From NCBI GenBank assembly GCA_033852075.1, contig JAWSVC010000008.1, forward strand, positions 5,856 to 69,855: a stretch of 64,000 nt of DNA, in the 5' to 3' direction. Source of the DNA: QZLE01 sp033852075 (GTDB lineage: Bacteria; Pseudomonadota; Gammaproteobacteria; QZLD01). This document shows, in pieces, positions 1-8,163 of the stretch; the first letter of the stretch is position 1; every line of letters starts with the position of its first letter. The notes beneath the pieces were generated by a model. It was not told where the DNA came from, ran no database searches, and saw only the letters and a list, made by a program, of their open reading frames with translations. A program made the position numbers and the translations under genes.

Positions 1-582
1 CCCTACCTGATCCTTACGACCACGCCCGTTAATAGCATAAAGTTTTTCACGATCAACCCACCCCTTACGTTCCGGCAAAGTTTCTGGTAAAAGTTTGGCG
101 CACAAAGGTCTTAAGACAATATCTTCTGCATGAGCCTCTTTTGCCACTAAAGGCAACGCTTGTTTTCTTTGCGACATTGGACGCTGACCAATAACTTCAC
201 CAGTAACCAGAAAATCAAAGCCATGTTTTTCCATGTACTCTTTGGCCTTGTGTAACATAAATGCCTTACAGTCGATACAAGGATTCATATTAGAGCCGTA
301 ACCATGCTTTGGCTCAAAAAGAACATGCTTAAACTCTTCAAAAACATTTTCTATATTGAGCATTATCCCTGCCTTCTCAGCATAATGCTGCGGATTTAAG
401 TGCCCACCATTATCAGAATTTTTTCTATTTTTTTCCCGCTGAGGTATACCAAACTCTTCTTTGGTAAAGCCTATCTGAAATGATATCCCCTCAACATATA
501 TTCCTTGCGCTTCAATAATTTTCGCAGCCAACAAAGAATCCAATCCGCCAGAGACCAACGCCAGCGCCCTGATTTTTTTCAT
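1..582 (-). CDS. PP-loop ATP-pyrophosphatase, tRNA-thiolation-like (3' truncated by window)
   Basis: The gene reads leftward from an ATG at 582 and runs off the window, so only 194 N-terminal codons are visible. The protein opens MKKIRALALVSGGLDSLLAA, which contains the SGGLDS PP-loop that binds ATP in MnmA/ThiI/ATP-sulfurylase-like enzymes. Further in are MNPCIDCKAFM, with a paired-cysteine CxxC-like site, and GEVIGQRPMSQ. That combination is typical of the family often labelled 'tRNA (5-methylaminomethyl-2-thiouridylate) methyltransferase-like' or ThiI-like. I infer an adenylating sulfur-transfer role on tRNA or a related substrate, but the true substrate is not established. A neighbour downstream on the minus strand would lie outside the window. 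Confidence 0.7.
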   Translation of the reverse strand, partial: MKKIRALALVSGGLDSLLAAKIIEAQGIYVEGISFQIGFTKEEFGIPQREKNRKNSDNGGHLNPQHYAEKAGIMLNIENVFEEFKHVLFEPKHGYGSNMNPCIDCKAFMLHKAKEYMEKHGFDFLVTGEVIGQRPMSQRKQALPLVAKEAHAEDIVLRPLCAKLLPETLPERKGWVDREKLYAINGRGRKDQVG

Positions 583-718
583 GCGTTTCCCAATTAATTA
601 GTACTAGGTATAAAAGGTTAGCATAAAAGAGCCGCTGGGTTTAGAGCGCGATCCTATTTGCTTTTGAAGACCATCTGCGGTCACTTCTTAAACACAAGGA
701 AAACCTTGCCTTGTCGAA

Positions 719-738
719 ATTCCCGCTTTCGCGGGAAT
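719..738. repeat. short palindromic intergenic repeat (ATTCCCGC type)
   Basis: Perfect inverted repeat ATTCCCGC-tttc-GCGGGAAT followed by GAC. The same palindrome core recurs in several intergenic regions of this window, so it is a dispersed REP-like element rather than a gene-specific site. Confidence 0.75.
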
Positions 739-769
739 GACATGTATTTTTGCGTACCTATTTCTTTTC

Positions 770-851
770 AAAATCAAGGCGTGAGCTGTAAAAAACATGT
801 TGAGCCTACACATTTGTAGGTGACTTATTTTTTTACAGCTCGCAACAAAGA
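770..851. repeat. dispersed hairpin element next to a gene end (partial copy)
   Basis: Nested hairpin: GAGCTGTAAAAAA at 783-795 pairs perfectly with TTTTTTACAGCTC at 829-841, and an inner stem CCTACA/TGTAGG lies near 805-820. The right side, GCAACAAAG, matches the copy at 8036-8163. The element lies about 20 bases past the stop codon of the minus-strand gene at 873-1448 and could act as its transcription terminator. The outer AAAGCG/CGCTTT arms seen in other copies are missing here. Confidence 0.6.
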
Positions 852-872
852 TATTGGAGAAATAGGCCAGAA

Positions 873-1448
873 TCAGTGTTTAACCTGCAGATAGCTATCA
901 CTCCTACACGGAACGCCACCACTTGCTTTCGCAATCACATTAAGCATTTCCTGATTACCTGTACGTTGCCATATCTCCATCGCCAACAACGGAGATACTT
1001 CTTTGGCACTGTCCATACCTCGTATTGCATGCAGCACGCGCAAAACTTCAACATAGTTAGTTACTAATTGACCAAATAGTTCTGCTTGCTCTTCTTTTTG
1101 GGCATTTGCTATTTCGTGGTAAGCTGCACGACCCAACTGCACAAAATAACCAAAGCTCACGAGGCGCTTTTCAGCTTGTTCCGGAAAGAAACCAGCAAAA
1201 AGCAGACATTGATCGCCAATATCCCGTAGGCGGTTATACCTTTCTTTACCGATCATGGATACTCCATTGAGATATGACAACGCAAAAATTGTATTGACCA
1301 TTTCTGGTCTTTGGGAAAAGCGTGATAGAGTCAAAACCAAGTAATTTTCTAAATCCTCACTAAGTTGCTGCTGTGTAACGTCTTCTGCATCCAGCACTAA
1401 GCGATACCATTGAGATGTTTCTGTTGGTTCTATTACTAATTGACTCAT
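873..1448 (-). CDS. conserved hypothetical protein
   Basis: A 191-residue soluble protein beginning MSQLVIEPTETSQWYRLVLD. I see no signal peptide, membrane segment or catalytic motif; the body is helix-rich. I recall similar proteins with the same N-terminus from Legionella-like gammaproteobacteria, annotated only as hypothetical. An ATG 15 bases further upstream (1463) is possible. I chose 1448 because AGGTGA sits just before it at Shine-Dalgarno distance, while the upstream ATG has no such site. The gene is monocistronic as far as the window shows, with a hairpin element immediately downstream. Function unknown. Confidence 0.7.
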   Translation of the reverse strand: MSQLVIEPTETSQWYRLVLDAEDVTQQQLSEDLENYLVLTLSRFSQRPEMVNTIFALSYLNGVSMIGKERYNRLRDIGDQCLLFAGFFPEQAEKRLVSFGYFVQLGRAAYHEIANAQKEEQAELFGQLVTNYVEVLRVLHAIRGMDSAKEVSPLLAMEIWQRTGNQEMLNVIAKASGGVPCRSDSYLQVKH

Positions 1449-2033
1449 GACACTCACCTGCATTTATAGTTATATTTTTTATGCTCTTGAATATATTAGC
1501 GGCGGATTATTTAGAAAGTTTAGGGCTAATATTAACCAACCCGCATAAAGCCTTGTCATTTCCGCGAAGGCGCATTAGTATCCGAGGAAATTACATAAAA
1601 TAAATAATCCCAGATTTTTCCTACGAGAATCGAAGAATCCCGCCCAGTAGCCTCAAGAATAAAATTACGCTATGAGTTTGAAGGCACTTTGATTCGAGAA
1701 GGGAAAGTGTGGGATTGTTGATAATACAGTTATGCATCCTTCGACTATTCGTACCTCATGCTCAGGATGAACGAGATTTTAAGTCCTAAATACCAAAAAA
1801 TCCTAAATAACATTACCTGACAGTACTTTTCAGCAATTTACATTACTTTCCCACGGACAGCAGTGCGCGAAGGCAGGAATGACGAAGAGATAAAAAGGCT
1901 AAGAAACAAATAATTCACCAAACACGGTTCCGAAACACAAAAAACTCCCGTAAAATACGCTGTTTAGTTTTTTCGCAGTTTGAATAAAACCAAACTCGAC
2001 CCAAAGAATACTTACAATTAGGAATTTGAACAG
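1449..2033. other. intergenic region with repeat fragments, upstream of glyQ
   Basis: No convincing gene. It holds a degenerate palindrome near 1558, a fragment of the 'TTCGACTA...GCTCAGGAT' repeat family near 1738-1774, and at 1839-1866 a reverse-strand copy of the 'CACTGCTGTCC..GGGAAA' repeat also seen at 49833, 53500 and 62500. The last stretch must carry the glyQS promoter, but I cannot fix it: TAAAAT near 1953 is a possible -10 without a clear -35. AGGAA precedes the glyQ ATG. Confidence 0.5.
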
Positions 2034-2948
2034 ATGTCGTACGATCTTAGTACATTTCAAGGGCTTATCCTGGCACTGCAGGAATACTGGGCAGAACAAG
2101 GTTGCGTAATAGTGCAGCCACTAGATATGGAAGTTGGCGCCGGGACCTTCCATCCAGCAACTTTCTTGCGTTCAATTGGCCCAGAGCCTTGGAGCTCGGC
2201 ATATGTACAGCCATCACGTCGCCCTACCGATGGTCGGTACGGCGAAAACCCAAACCGTTTACAACACTACTATCAGTTTCAAGTAGTACTTAAACCATCA
2301 CCACTTGAGATCCAGGAGCTATACCTGGGATCACTTAAGATGCTCGGCTTTGACCCACTTACCCACGACATCCGTTTTGTAGAAGACAACTGGGAATCTC
2401 CGACACTTGGCGCTTGGGGACTTGGCTGGGAGGTTTGGCTAAACGGCATGGAAGTAACCCAGTTCACCTACTTCCAGCAGGTTGGCGGCCTGGAATGCAA
2501 ACCGGTTACCGGCGAGATCACCTACGGCATTGAGCGCTTAGCCATGTACATTCAAGGCGTTGACAGTGTATTCGACCTAGTTTGGGCTAAAACTCCAAAC
2601 GGCGTTGTGACCTACGGTGACGTGTTCCACCAAAATGAGGTAGAGATGTCTACTTATAACTTTGAACATGCAGACACAGAATCACTGTTCAATTGGTTTG
2701 ACACCTGCGAATCTGAAAGTAAGCGTCTTATTGAAAATGGTCTTGCACTTCCAGCTTATGAGATGGTGCTAAAGGCATCACACACCTTTAACCTGCTAGA
2801 TGCACGCAAGGCAATTTCAGTTACTGAAAGGCAACGCTTCATCCTCCGCGTTCGCACCCTGGCGCGCGCAGTTGCACAAGCTTACTACGACAGCCGCGAG
2901 GCACTGGGCTTCCCGATGTGTGGCACCAAAGAAGGAGGAGCAGAGTAA
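2034..2948 (+). CDS. glyQ: glycyl-tRNA synthetase alpha subunit
   Basis: Cytoplasmic enzyme that with GlyS forms the bacterial alpha2beta2 glycyl-tRNA synthetase, charging tRNA-Gly with glycine. The alpha subunit is the catalytic class II aminoacyl-tRNA synthetase core. The 304 residues match the family's usual 300 or so, and the opening MSYDLSTFQGLILALQEYWA and the internal RPTDGRYGENPNRLQHYYQF are diagnostic for GlyQ. The ATG at 2034 follows AGGAA at a workable distance. The stop codon overlaps the next start by one base (TAATG), so translation of the two subunits is very probably coupled, giving balanced subunit amounts. Confidence 0.97.
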   Translation: MSYDLSTFQGLILALQEYWAEQGCVIVQPLDMEVGAGTFHPATFLRSIGPEPWSSAYVQPSRRPTDGRYGENPNRLQHYYQFQVVLKPSPLEIQELYLGSLKMLGFDPLTHDIRFVEDNWESPTLGAWGLGWEVWLNGMEVTQFTYFQQVGGLECKPVTGEITYGIERLAMYIQGVDSVFDLVWAKTPNGVVTYGDVFHQNEVEMSTYNFEHADTESLFNWFDTCESESKRLIENGLALPAYEMVLKASHTFNLLDARKAISVTERQRFILRVRTLARAVAQAYYDSREALGFPMCGTKEGGAE

Positions 2949-5017
2949 TGACTGATACAAAAAACCTAATCATTGAGATCGGTACCGAAGAGCTTCCTCC
3001 AAAGGCACTACTAAAGCTATCAAATGCCTTCAGCAACGGAATTATCGATCGCATCAAGCAAGCAGGACTATCATTTGCAGATAGCAAAAGCTATGCAACT
3101 CCCCGCCGCCTTGCGCTATTCATAGATAATCTTGAATGCACTCAGGAAGATCAAGTGATCGACCGCAAAGGCCCAGCCCTACAAGCAGCCTATGACAAAG
3201 ACGGCAATCCAACCAAAGCAGCAGAAGGTTTTGCGCGCTCATGCGGAACCACTGTTGACCAACTAGACAAGCTAGAAACCGACAAAGGCAGCTGGCTGTT
3301 CTACAAAGTCACTCAAAAAGGTAAATCTGCCGCTGAACTGATACCAGAATTTGTTCAACAATCACTCGATGCCCTGCCAATTCCAAAGAGAATGCGCTGG
3401 GGCTCTAGCAATGTTGAGTTCGTGCGCCCGGTTCACTGGATCTTGATGATGCTGGGTGAAGAGGTGATTGATACCACCATCCTGGACATTAAATCATCCA
3501 ACTCTACTCGCGGTCACCGCTTCTATGCCAATGAAGATATGGCTATTAAGTGCCCAGAGGATTATGCGACCGCCCTAAGTGATCATTGCAAGGTTATCCC
3601 AGATTTTGCGCAGCGTCGTGAGATAATCAAAGAGAAGACATTAGCGGTAGCTGATTCTCTTAATGGCGTTGCAATTATTGATGAAGACCTTCTCGATGAG
3701 GTTACAGCACTTGTAGAGTGGCCAGTTCCAATTGCTGGTGATTTCGAAGAGCAATTCCTGGAGGTACCGCAAGAAGCACTTATCTCAAGCATGCAGGATC
3801 ACCAAAAATACTTCCCGGTAGTTGATAAAGATGGAAAACTTCTTCCACATTTCATCACGGTTTCAAATATCGAAAGCACCAACCCAGAAGCGGTTAAATC
3901 TGGCAACGAGCGCGTAATACGCCCTCGCTTGGCTGACGCTGCATTCTTCTGGTCGCAAGACAGAAAGAACAAGCTGGAAGACAGCATTGAGAAACTTAAA
4001 ACTGTAGTATTCCAAAACAAGCTTGGAACCGTATTTGAAAAATCATGTCGTGTTGCTGAACTAGCGAAAATTATCGCTGAGCGTGTTGGCGCATGCCCGG
4101 AAAATGCTGCTCGCGCCGCTGTGTTAGCCAAGTGCGATTTGATGTCGGACATGGTTGGTGAATTCCCGGACCTACAAGGTATTATGGGACGCTACTATGC
4201 AACCCACGACGGCGAAGAGGCAGAAGTAGCAAACGCCATCGAACAACACTACCTGCCGAAATTTGCTGGTGACACACTACCAACTTGCAAAACTGCTAGC
4301 GCACTTGCACTTGCTGATAGAGTAGACACCATCTGCGGAATCTTCGGTATTGGCCAGTTACCAACAGGTGACAAAGACCCATTTGCGCTGCGCCGTGCAG
4401 CACTTGGCATCATTCGCATCCTAACCGAAAACAAATACGATATTGATCTAAAGCTACTGTTAACAGCAGCCACTGCTCAACTTCCGGGTGATATCGACCA
4501 GAGCAAGACCGTTGATGAAGTCTACAGTTTCATCGTCGAAAGGATGAAAGGTTATTATGCCGATAAAGGCGTTAGCGCCAATGTATTTGATGCAGTACAA
4601 AGCACTAACCCCGCCGAGCTAACCGATTTTGAAAAACGCATAAACGCGTGTATTGAATTTAGTAAACTGGATGAATCAGACAGCCTGGCAGCAGCCAACA
4701 AGCGTATCAAAAATATCCTGAAGAAGGTTGAAGGTGATATTGCTGAAACTGTCGATAGCAGCCTATTGCAAGAAGATGCTGAAAAGGCATTGGCAGATGC
4801 AGTTGCCGCAGCAGAAGCCAAGGTTGCCCCGCTATTTGAAGAGCGTGAATATACCAAGGCTCTTTCAGAGCTTGCAACACTGCGCACTACTGTAGACACA
4901 TTCTTCGATAACGTTATGGTTATGGCAGATGACGCAGCGATTAAAAATAATCGTATTGCAATGCTGAATAAACTATCGAATATGTTTATGCAGGCAGCGG
5001 ATATTTCGAGGTTGTAG
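2948..5017 (+). CDS. glyS: glycyl-tRNA synthetase beta subunit
   Basis: Beta subunit of tetrameric glycyl-tRNA synthetase, responsible for tRNA recognition and needed for activity. The 689 residues equal the E. coli length. The N-terminus reads LIIEIGTEELPPKALLKLS and the C-terminal part has the DALR-type anticodon-binding character (ELATLRTTVDTFFDNVMVMADD). The reading frame is open from 2918, but the ATG at 2948 is the start: it overlaps the glyQ stop and is preceded by AAGGAGGAG, and it places the conserved GTEELPP near the N-terminus as in the family. Followed by repeat-rich DNA. Confidence 0.97.
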   Translation: MTDTKNLIIEIGTEELPPKALLKLSNAFSNGIIDRIKQAGLSFADSKSYATPRRLALFIDNLECTQEDQVIDRKGPALQAAYDKDGNPTKAAEGFARSCGTTVDQLDKLETDKGSWLFYKVTQKGKSAAELIPEFVQQSLDALPIPKRMRWGSSNVEFVRPVHWILMMLGEEVIDTTILDIKSSNSTRGHRFYANEDMAIKCPEDYATALSDHCKVIPDFAQRREIIKEKTLAVADSLNGVAIIDEDLLDEVTALVEWPVPIAGDFEEQFLEVPQEALISSMQDHQKYFPVVDKDGKLLPHFITVSNIESTNPEAVKSGNERVIRPRLADAAFFWSQDRKNKLEDSIEKLKTVVFQNKLGTVFEKSCRVAELAKIIAERVGACPENAARAAVLAKCDLMSDMVGEFPDLQGIMGRYYATHDGEEAEVANAIEQHYLPKFAGDTLPTCKTASALALADRVDTICGIFGIGQLPTGDKDPFALRRAALGIIRILTENKYDIDLKLLLTAATAQLPGDIDQSKTVDEVYSFIVERMKGYYADKGVSANVFDAVQSTNPAELTDFEKRINACIEFSKLDESDSLAAANKRIKNILKKVEGDIAETVDSSLLQEDAEKALADAVAAAEAKVAPLFEEREYTKALSELATLRTTVDTFFDNVMVMADDAAIKNNRIAMLNKLSNMFMQAADISRL

Positions 5018-5037
5018 CGCAGTTTGTATTGGTAGTT

Positions 5038-5054
5038 GGTGGGCGGTGCCCACC
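5038..5054. repeat. inverted repeat after glyS
   Basis: GGTGGGC-ggt-GCCCACC, a 7-bp perfect stem with a 3-base loop about 20 bases past the glyS stop. No T-run follows, so I call it a repeat hairpin rather than a standard terminator, although it may slow or end transcription. Confidence 0.6.
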
Positions 5055-5087
5055 CTACAAACTACCCTTTCCAAGCAGGAAAGCGTC

Positions 5088-5107
5088 ATCCCGGCGAAGG
5101 CCGGGAT
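5088..5107. repeat. short palindromic intergenic repeat
   Basis: ATCCCGGC-gaag-GCCGGGAT, flanked by GTC on the left and CC on the right. A sequence variant of the palindromes at 719, 15692 and 33491 with compensated stem changes. Confidence 0.7.
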
Positions 5108-5179
5108 CCAGCAAACGAAAGTTTGCCGCGCGAAGCGCGAATGCAAGAACAAACCAGCTATAACCAAGAACATCTCGAG

Positions 5180-5200
5180 ATTCCCAATCAAGTTGGGAAT
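5180..5200. repeat. short palindromic intergenic repeat
   Basis: ATTCCCAA-tcaag-TTGGGAAT followed by GAC, nearly the same palindrome as at 7579-7599. It is the second such element in the 290-base spacer between glyS and gmhB. Confidence 0.7.
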
Positions 5201-5308
5201 GACGTAGGTGGGCGCTAGGAAATGACTTTGACGGACGCCTGAGAATGACGGGTTTAGAAACCGGAAGCAACATGGATTAAGTTTGGGAATAATTAGCAAG
5301 GAAGCATA

Positions 5309-5854
5309 TTGGACAAATCAACTGATAAAATAGTTATCCTAGACCGTGACGGAGTAATAAACCAAGACTCCGATGACTACATCAAATCACCTGAAGAGTG
5401 GATTCCACTTGAAGGGAGCCTGGAGGCTATCGCCCAGCTCAATCGCAACGGTTACCGGGTATTCATCTTCACCAACCAGTCCGGGATCTCCCGTGGTTAT
5501 TTTGATGAGAAAACTCTGGAACTAATGCATCAAAAAATGGACAAAATGCTTAACAAAATCGGCGGCATGATTGAAAAGGTTTTCTACTGTCCACACGGCC
5601 CGGATGACGGCTGCGACTGCCGTAAACCCAATATTGGCATGCTCAAACAAATAGAGAAATATATTGGGCACTCTTTAAAAGATGCCTATGTGGTAGGCGA
5701 CTCCAAAAAGGATATAGAGGCAGCCATCAAGATCGGTGCCAAACCAAATCTAGTTTTAACCGGCAAAACCACTAGCGCCCCAGATTGGGGCGTTGAAAAT
5801 TTATCCGTCTTTGCTAATTTAAAAGAATTCGCAAACTCCATATGTGAGAAATGA
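5309..5854 (+). CDS. gmhB: D-glycero-beta-D-manno-heptose-1,7-bisphosphate 7-phosphatase
   Basis: HAD-superfamily phosphatase of the ADP-heptose pathway for lipopolysaccharide inner core. The catalytic loop ILDRDGVIN places the two aspartates at residues 12 and 14. The zinc-binding Cys/His cluster YCPHGPDDGCDCRKPN near 91-106 distinguishes GmhB from other HAD phosphatases, and VGDSKKDIEAA is HAD motif III. The 181 residues fit the family. The start is a TTG at 5309 with AAGGAAG just before it; the first in-frame ATG would remove the catalytic loop, so the unusual start is well supported. It begins an operon with plsC 12 bases after its stop. Confidence 0.9.
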   Translation: MDKSTDKIVILDRDGVINQDSDDYIKSPEEWIPLEGSLEAIAQLNRNGYRVFIFTNQSGISRGYFDEKTLELMHQKMDKMLNKIGGMIEKVFYCPHGPDDGCDCRKPNIGMLKQIEKYIGHSLKDAYVVGDSKKDIEAAIKIGAKPNLVLTGKTTSAPDWGVENLSVFANLKEFANSICEK

Positions 5855-5866
5855 TTGAGGAAATCA

Positions 5867-6616
5867 ATGGCAACAGAACTTTCCAAACCAGCACTATTCA
5901 TTCAACTGATAAGATCACTAATCTACAACATCAGTTATACCACCACAGTCATTATCTTTGGCATTTTTATCTGTAGCGCCGCCCTGTTCAACGCTCGCCT
6001 TAGTAGATGGTTTTTTGTTAAATGGTCCAACTTTAATCTGTGGAGCCTGGGCGCTATCTGCGGGCTTAAATACAAGCTCGAAGGCGTTGAAAATATCCCA
6101 GATAAACCAGTGGTGATAATGCCTAAACATCAATCGACTTTTGAAACCATGGCCTTACCAACCTTTTTCCCGCAACAGGCATGGGTAGTTAAAAAAGAAC
6201 TCATCAAGATACCTTTCTTCGGTTGGGGGCTAACAGCATTAAGATCAATAGCAATCGACAGAACCGCAGGAATCAAATCATTGAAGATGATAGCCAAACA
6301 GGGAGAAGAAAGACTAAAAGAAGGGCTGAGCATAATCATATTTCCTGAAGGAACCCGAACTGAACCCGGAGCAGAACCTGATTACAATGTTGGCGGTGCA
6401 TTTCTAGCCAAAAAGAACCATGCGGAAGTGTTACCTATCGCACATAATGCAGGAGATTTTTGGGGTAAATCTTCATTTTTAAAACTCCCGGGTACTATAA
6501 TTATCAGGATCGGCGAATTAATTGATACCGAGTCGCATACCGCCGAAGAGATCAAAAATCGAACTCGGGACTGGATTGAAACCAATATGCACGAAATCAG
6601 TGATTCATATAAATAG
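5867..6616 (+). CDS. plsC: 1-acyl-sn-glycerol-3-phosphate acyltransferase
   Basis: Inner-membrane acyltransferase that converts lysophosphatidic acid to phosphatidic acid in phospholipid synthesis. An N-terminal hydrophobic segment (TTTVIIFGIFICSAALFN) anchors the protein. Acyltransferase motif I appears as KHQSTFET, the KHQST variant common in gammaproteobacterial paralogues, and motif III as FPEGTR. Length 249. I chose the ATG at 5867 because GAGGAA precedes it; a TTG four codons upstream overlaps the gmhB stop and has no ribosome site. This gmhB-plsC pairing is common in gammaproteobacteria and links lipid and LPS precursor supply. Confidence 0.92.
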   Translation: MATELSKPALFIQLIRSLIYNISYTTTVIIFGIFICSAALFNARLSRWFFVKWSNFNLWSLGAICGLKYKLEGVENIPDKPVVIMPKHQSTFETMALPTFFPQQAWVVKKELIKIPFFGWGLTALRSIAIDRTAGIKSLKMIAKQGEERLKEGLSIIIFPEGTRTEPGAEPDYNVGGAFLAKKNHAEVLPIAHNAGDFWGKSSFLKLPGTIIIRIGELIDTESHTAEEIKNRTRDWIETNMHEISDSYK

Positions 6617-6627
6617 GAATAACTTCT

Positions 6628-7020
6628 ATGGCAGAAAGGACTATAAGTGACAAGAAACTCATTGTTATCGAGGATGACGCATCAACAAAAATGATTTTAA
6701 AGGGCACACTCCGCAAGTATGGCTTTAATGATGTTGAAGAATGCTCTGATGGCGGAGAGGCACTAAAAAAGATTCAGGAGAATGAATACGACCTAATTCT
6801 TTGCGACTGGCAAATTCCTAGCATGAATGGTCTGGCTTTATTAAAAAAAATTAAGGCGCAAGAAACCACAAAAAACATTCCCTTTATTATGATCACAGGC
6901 GAATCAGAAAAAGAAAGCATCATAACCGCAATGAAAGCTGGAGTTAATGGTTACATAGTAAAACCATTTGCGCCAATCAGCATTAAGCAAAAACTGGATC
7001 AGGTATTTGGCGCAGAATAA
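6628..7020 (+). CDS. single-domain response regulator (CheY-like)
   Basis: A 130-residue stand-alone receiver domain with no output domain. The acidic pocket is E15/D16/D17, the phospho-acceptor is D60 in LILCDWQIP, the switch threonine is T90 in MITGES, and the conserved lysine is K112 in VKPF, so it looks phosphorylation-competent. It resembles CheY but no chemotaxis genes are near; the kinase and target are unknown. It lies 11 bases after plsC and is probably the last gene of that operon. The next gene converges on it. Confidence 0.9.
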   Translation: MAERTISDKKLIVIEDDASTKMILKGTLRKYGFNDVEECSDGGEALKKIQENEYDLILCDWQIPSMNGLALLKKIKAQETTKNIPFIMITGESEKESIITAMKAGVNGYIVKPFAPISIKQKLDQVFGAE

Positions 7021-7042
7021 AGATATCTGCCGAAAATAGATA

Positions 7043-7073
7043 AAATAAGCCGAGCATTTAACCCTGCTTATTT
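7043..7073. terminator. possible bidirectional terminator between converging genes
   Basis: AAATAAGC at 7043-7050 pairs perfectly with GCTTATTT at 7066-7073 across a 15-base loop, in the gap between the response regulator and the minus-strand lipoprotein gene. The stem is AT-rich and weak, so this is a tentative call based mainly on position. Confidence 0.35.
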
Positions 7074-7081
7074 ATTTCAGC

Positions 7082-7540
7082 TTATTTTGTAACCCTAGTT
7101 TCCCCGCCACGCGATAGCACTCTTACACGATCGCCAACACGAAAATCATCTTTTGGATCTTTACCCTGAACCACTGCAATAGTCTTGCCATTATCCAAAT
7201 CGATAACTAGCTCAACCCCTTGCTCTTTCATCACTTCACCTTCAACCTTGTTACCGATAATACCTCCAGCCAAAGCACCAATAATCGTAGTAATTACCTT
7301 ACCTCTACCTCCTCCAGCATGACTACCAGCAACACCACCAATAGCCGCACCACTTATGGTACCAACGCCTCGCTCATCTCTTTCGATAACAACATCACGC
7401 ACATCAACCAATGTACCTTGCAATACCTCATAACTACGACGTGCCTGATTATCAGAATAGGTTCTACCAGATGTACTTTGAGCACAACCAGTTATGGTTA
7501 CTGTTAATACAACTAAAAATAAGGTTAATAGCTTTTTCAT
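7082..7540 (-). CDS. glycine-zipper 2TM-domain outer-membrane lipoprotein (SlyB/Pcp-like)
   Basis: A 152-residue lipoprotein. The signal peptide MKKLLTLFLVVLTVTITGCAQ ends in a lipobox whose cysteine is residue 19, predicting lipidation by Lgt/LspA. The middle contains the glycine-rich GAAIGGVAGSHAGGGRGK...GALAGGIIGNKVEG, the glycine zipper 2TM domain of SlyB/Pcp proteins. The C-terminus has a small beta domain ending in DRVRVLSRGG. The open frame reaches further upstream, but the ATG at 7540 gives the proper signal peptide and follows GGGAGA. SlyB-like proteins stabilise the outer membrane under stress; the role here is inferred. Confidence 0.88.
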   Translation of the reverse strand: MKKLLTLFLVVLTVTITGCAQSTSGRTYSDNQARRSYEVLQGTLVDVRDVVIERDERGVGTISGAAIGGVAGSHAGGGRGKVITTIIGALAGGIIGNKVEGEVMKEQGVELVIDLDNGKTIAVVQGKDPKDDFRVGDRVRVLSRGGETRVTK

Positions 7541-7578
7541 TGAAGGTCTCCCATAGATCCATTTGCACAACCCTCGTC

Positions 7579-7599
7579 ATTCCCAACGTGATTGGGAAT
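7579..7599. repeat. short palindromic intergenic repeat
   Basis: ATTCCCAA-cgtga-TTGGGAAT preceded by GTC. Same core as the element at 5180-5200. Confidence 0.7.
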
Positions 7600-7629
7600 C
7601 TCTTAACAAACAAGAAAAAGATTCTCTAT

Positions 7630-7649
7630 ATTCCCGCCTACGAGGGAAT
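7630..7649. repeat. short palindromic intergenic repeat (weaker)
   Basis: ATTCCC-gcctacga-GGGAAT followed by GACAG. A degraded member of the same palindrome group, 30 bases from the previous one and in the opposite orientation. Confidence 0.6.
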
Positions 7650-7884
7650 GACAGTATATGATATTAAGTTTAGTACAAAAGCAAAGACACACTGAGAATT
7701 CAGCTCAAATTTCGCAACATGTTTTGCTATCAAATCGGATAATATATGGGCATCGGCATTCGCCCATCGCTGCCAGTGTATGTTATTTTCAATTGGAGAA
7801 AAGGTTAGTAGGCGTACTTGTTTTAATATTTATATTTACCCAAACAACAGTAGTTATTGATTTGAGAAAAAGGAATTAATTATA

Positions 7885-8010
7885 TGCTAAAAGCGTAACG
7901 AGCGCAGGCTAATCAAGGCGAAACCAGATTTAAAAAGCGGAGTTTACATTTAGTAAATGAGCATTAGGATAGCACGCTGATTCACTCATATTCGAAACAG
8001 AGAAGTTATA
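7885..8010. repeat. long dispersed hairpin element, decayed copy
   Basis: Shares AAAGCGTAACGAGCGCAG on the left and the core GTTTACATTTAGTAAATGAG with the better copies at 8036-8163 and 53561-53683, but its outer arm is no longer complementary. It lies directly beside the intact copy. Confidence 0.5.
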
Positions 8011-8035
8011 AGAAAAATTACAGTAATTAAAAACT

Positions 8036-8163
8036 TTTAAAGCGTTGTGAGCGCAGATTTTTCGAGGCGCAAGGCGCTAAAAAGATGTTGATCGCACAAA
8101 TAGTGCGTGACTCATTTTTTAGCGCCTTGCAACAAAGAAAAAACAAGCGCAATAGCTTTAAAA
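8036..8163. repeat. long dispersed hairpin element abutting the pgk stop
   Basis: About 125 bases with nested symmetry: outer AAAGC (8038) with GCTTT (8157), a long middle stem GCAAGGCGCTAAAAA with TTTTTAGCGCCTTGC, and an inner CGCAC-aaata-GTGCG. The pgk stop codon begins at the next base. Copies at 770 and 53561 sit in the same orientation behind other minus-strand genes, so it may serve as a terminator or mRNA 3'-end stabiliser. Confidence 0.7.

Larger units (their letters stand above)
7541..8163. other. 623-base intergenic region made of repeats
   Basis: No supported gene. It contains two short palindromes (7579-7599 and 7630-7649), then two copies in tandem of the long hairpin family: a decayed one at about 7885-8010 and a well-preserved one at 8036-8163. 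Open frames here are short and lack ribosome sites. The stretch separates the lipoprotein gene from pgk, both on the minus strand. Confidence 0.6.

Noticed and set aside
876..1067. Plus-strand frame opposite the hypothetical gene
   Set aside because: Short, no ribosome site, and fully overlaps the better supported minus-strand gene.
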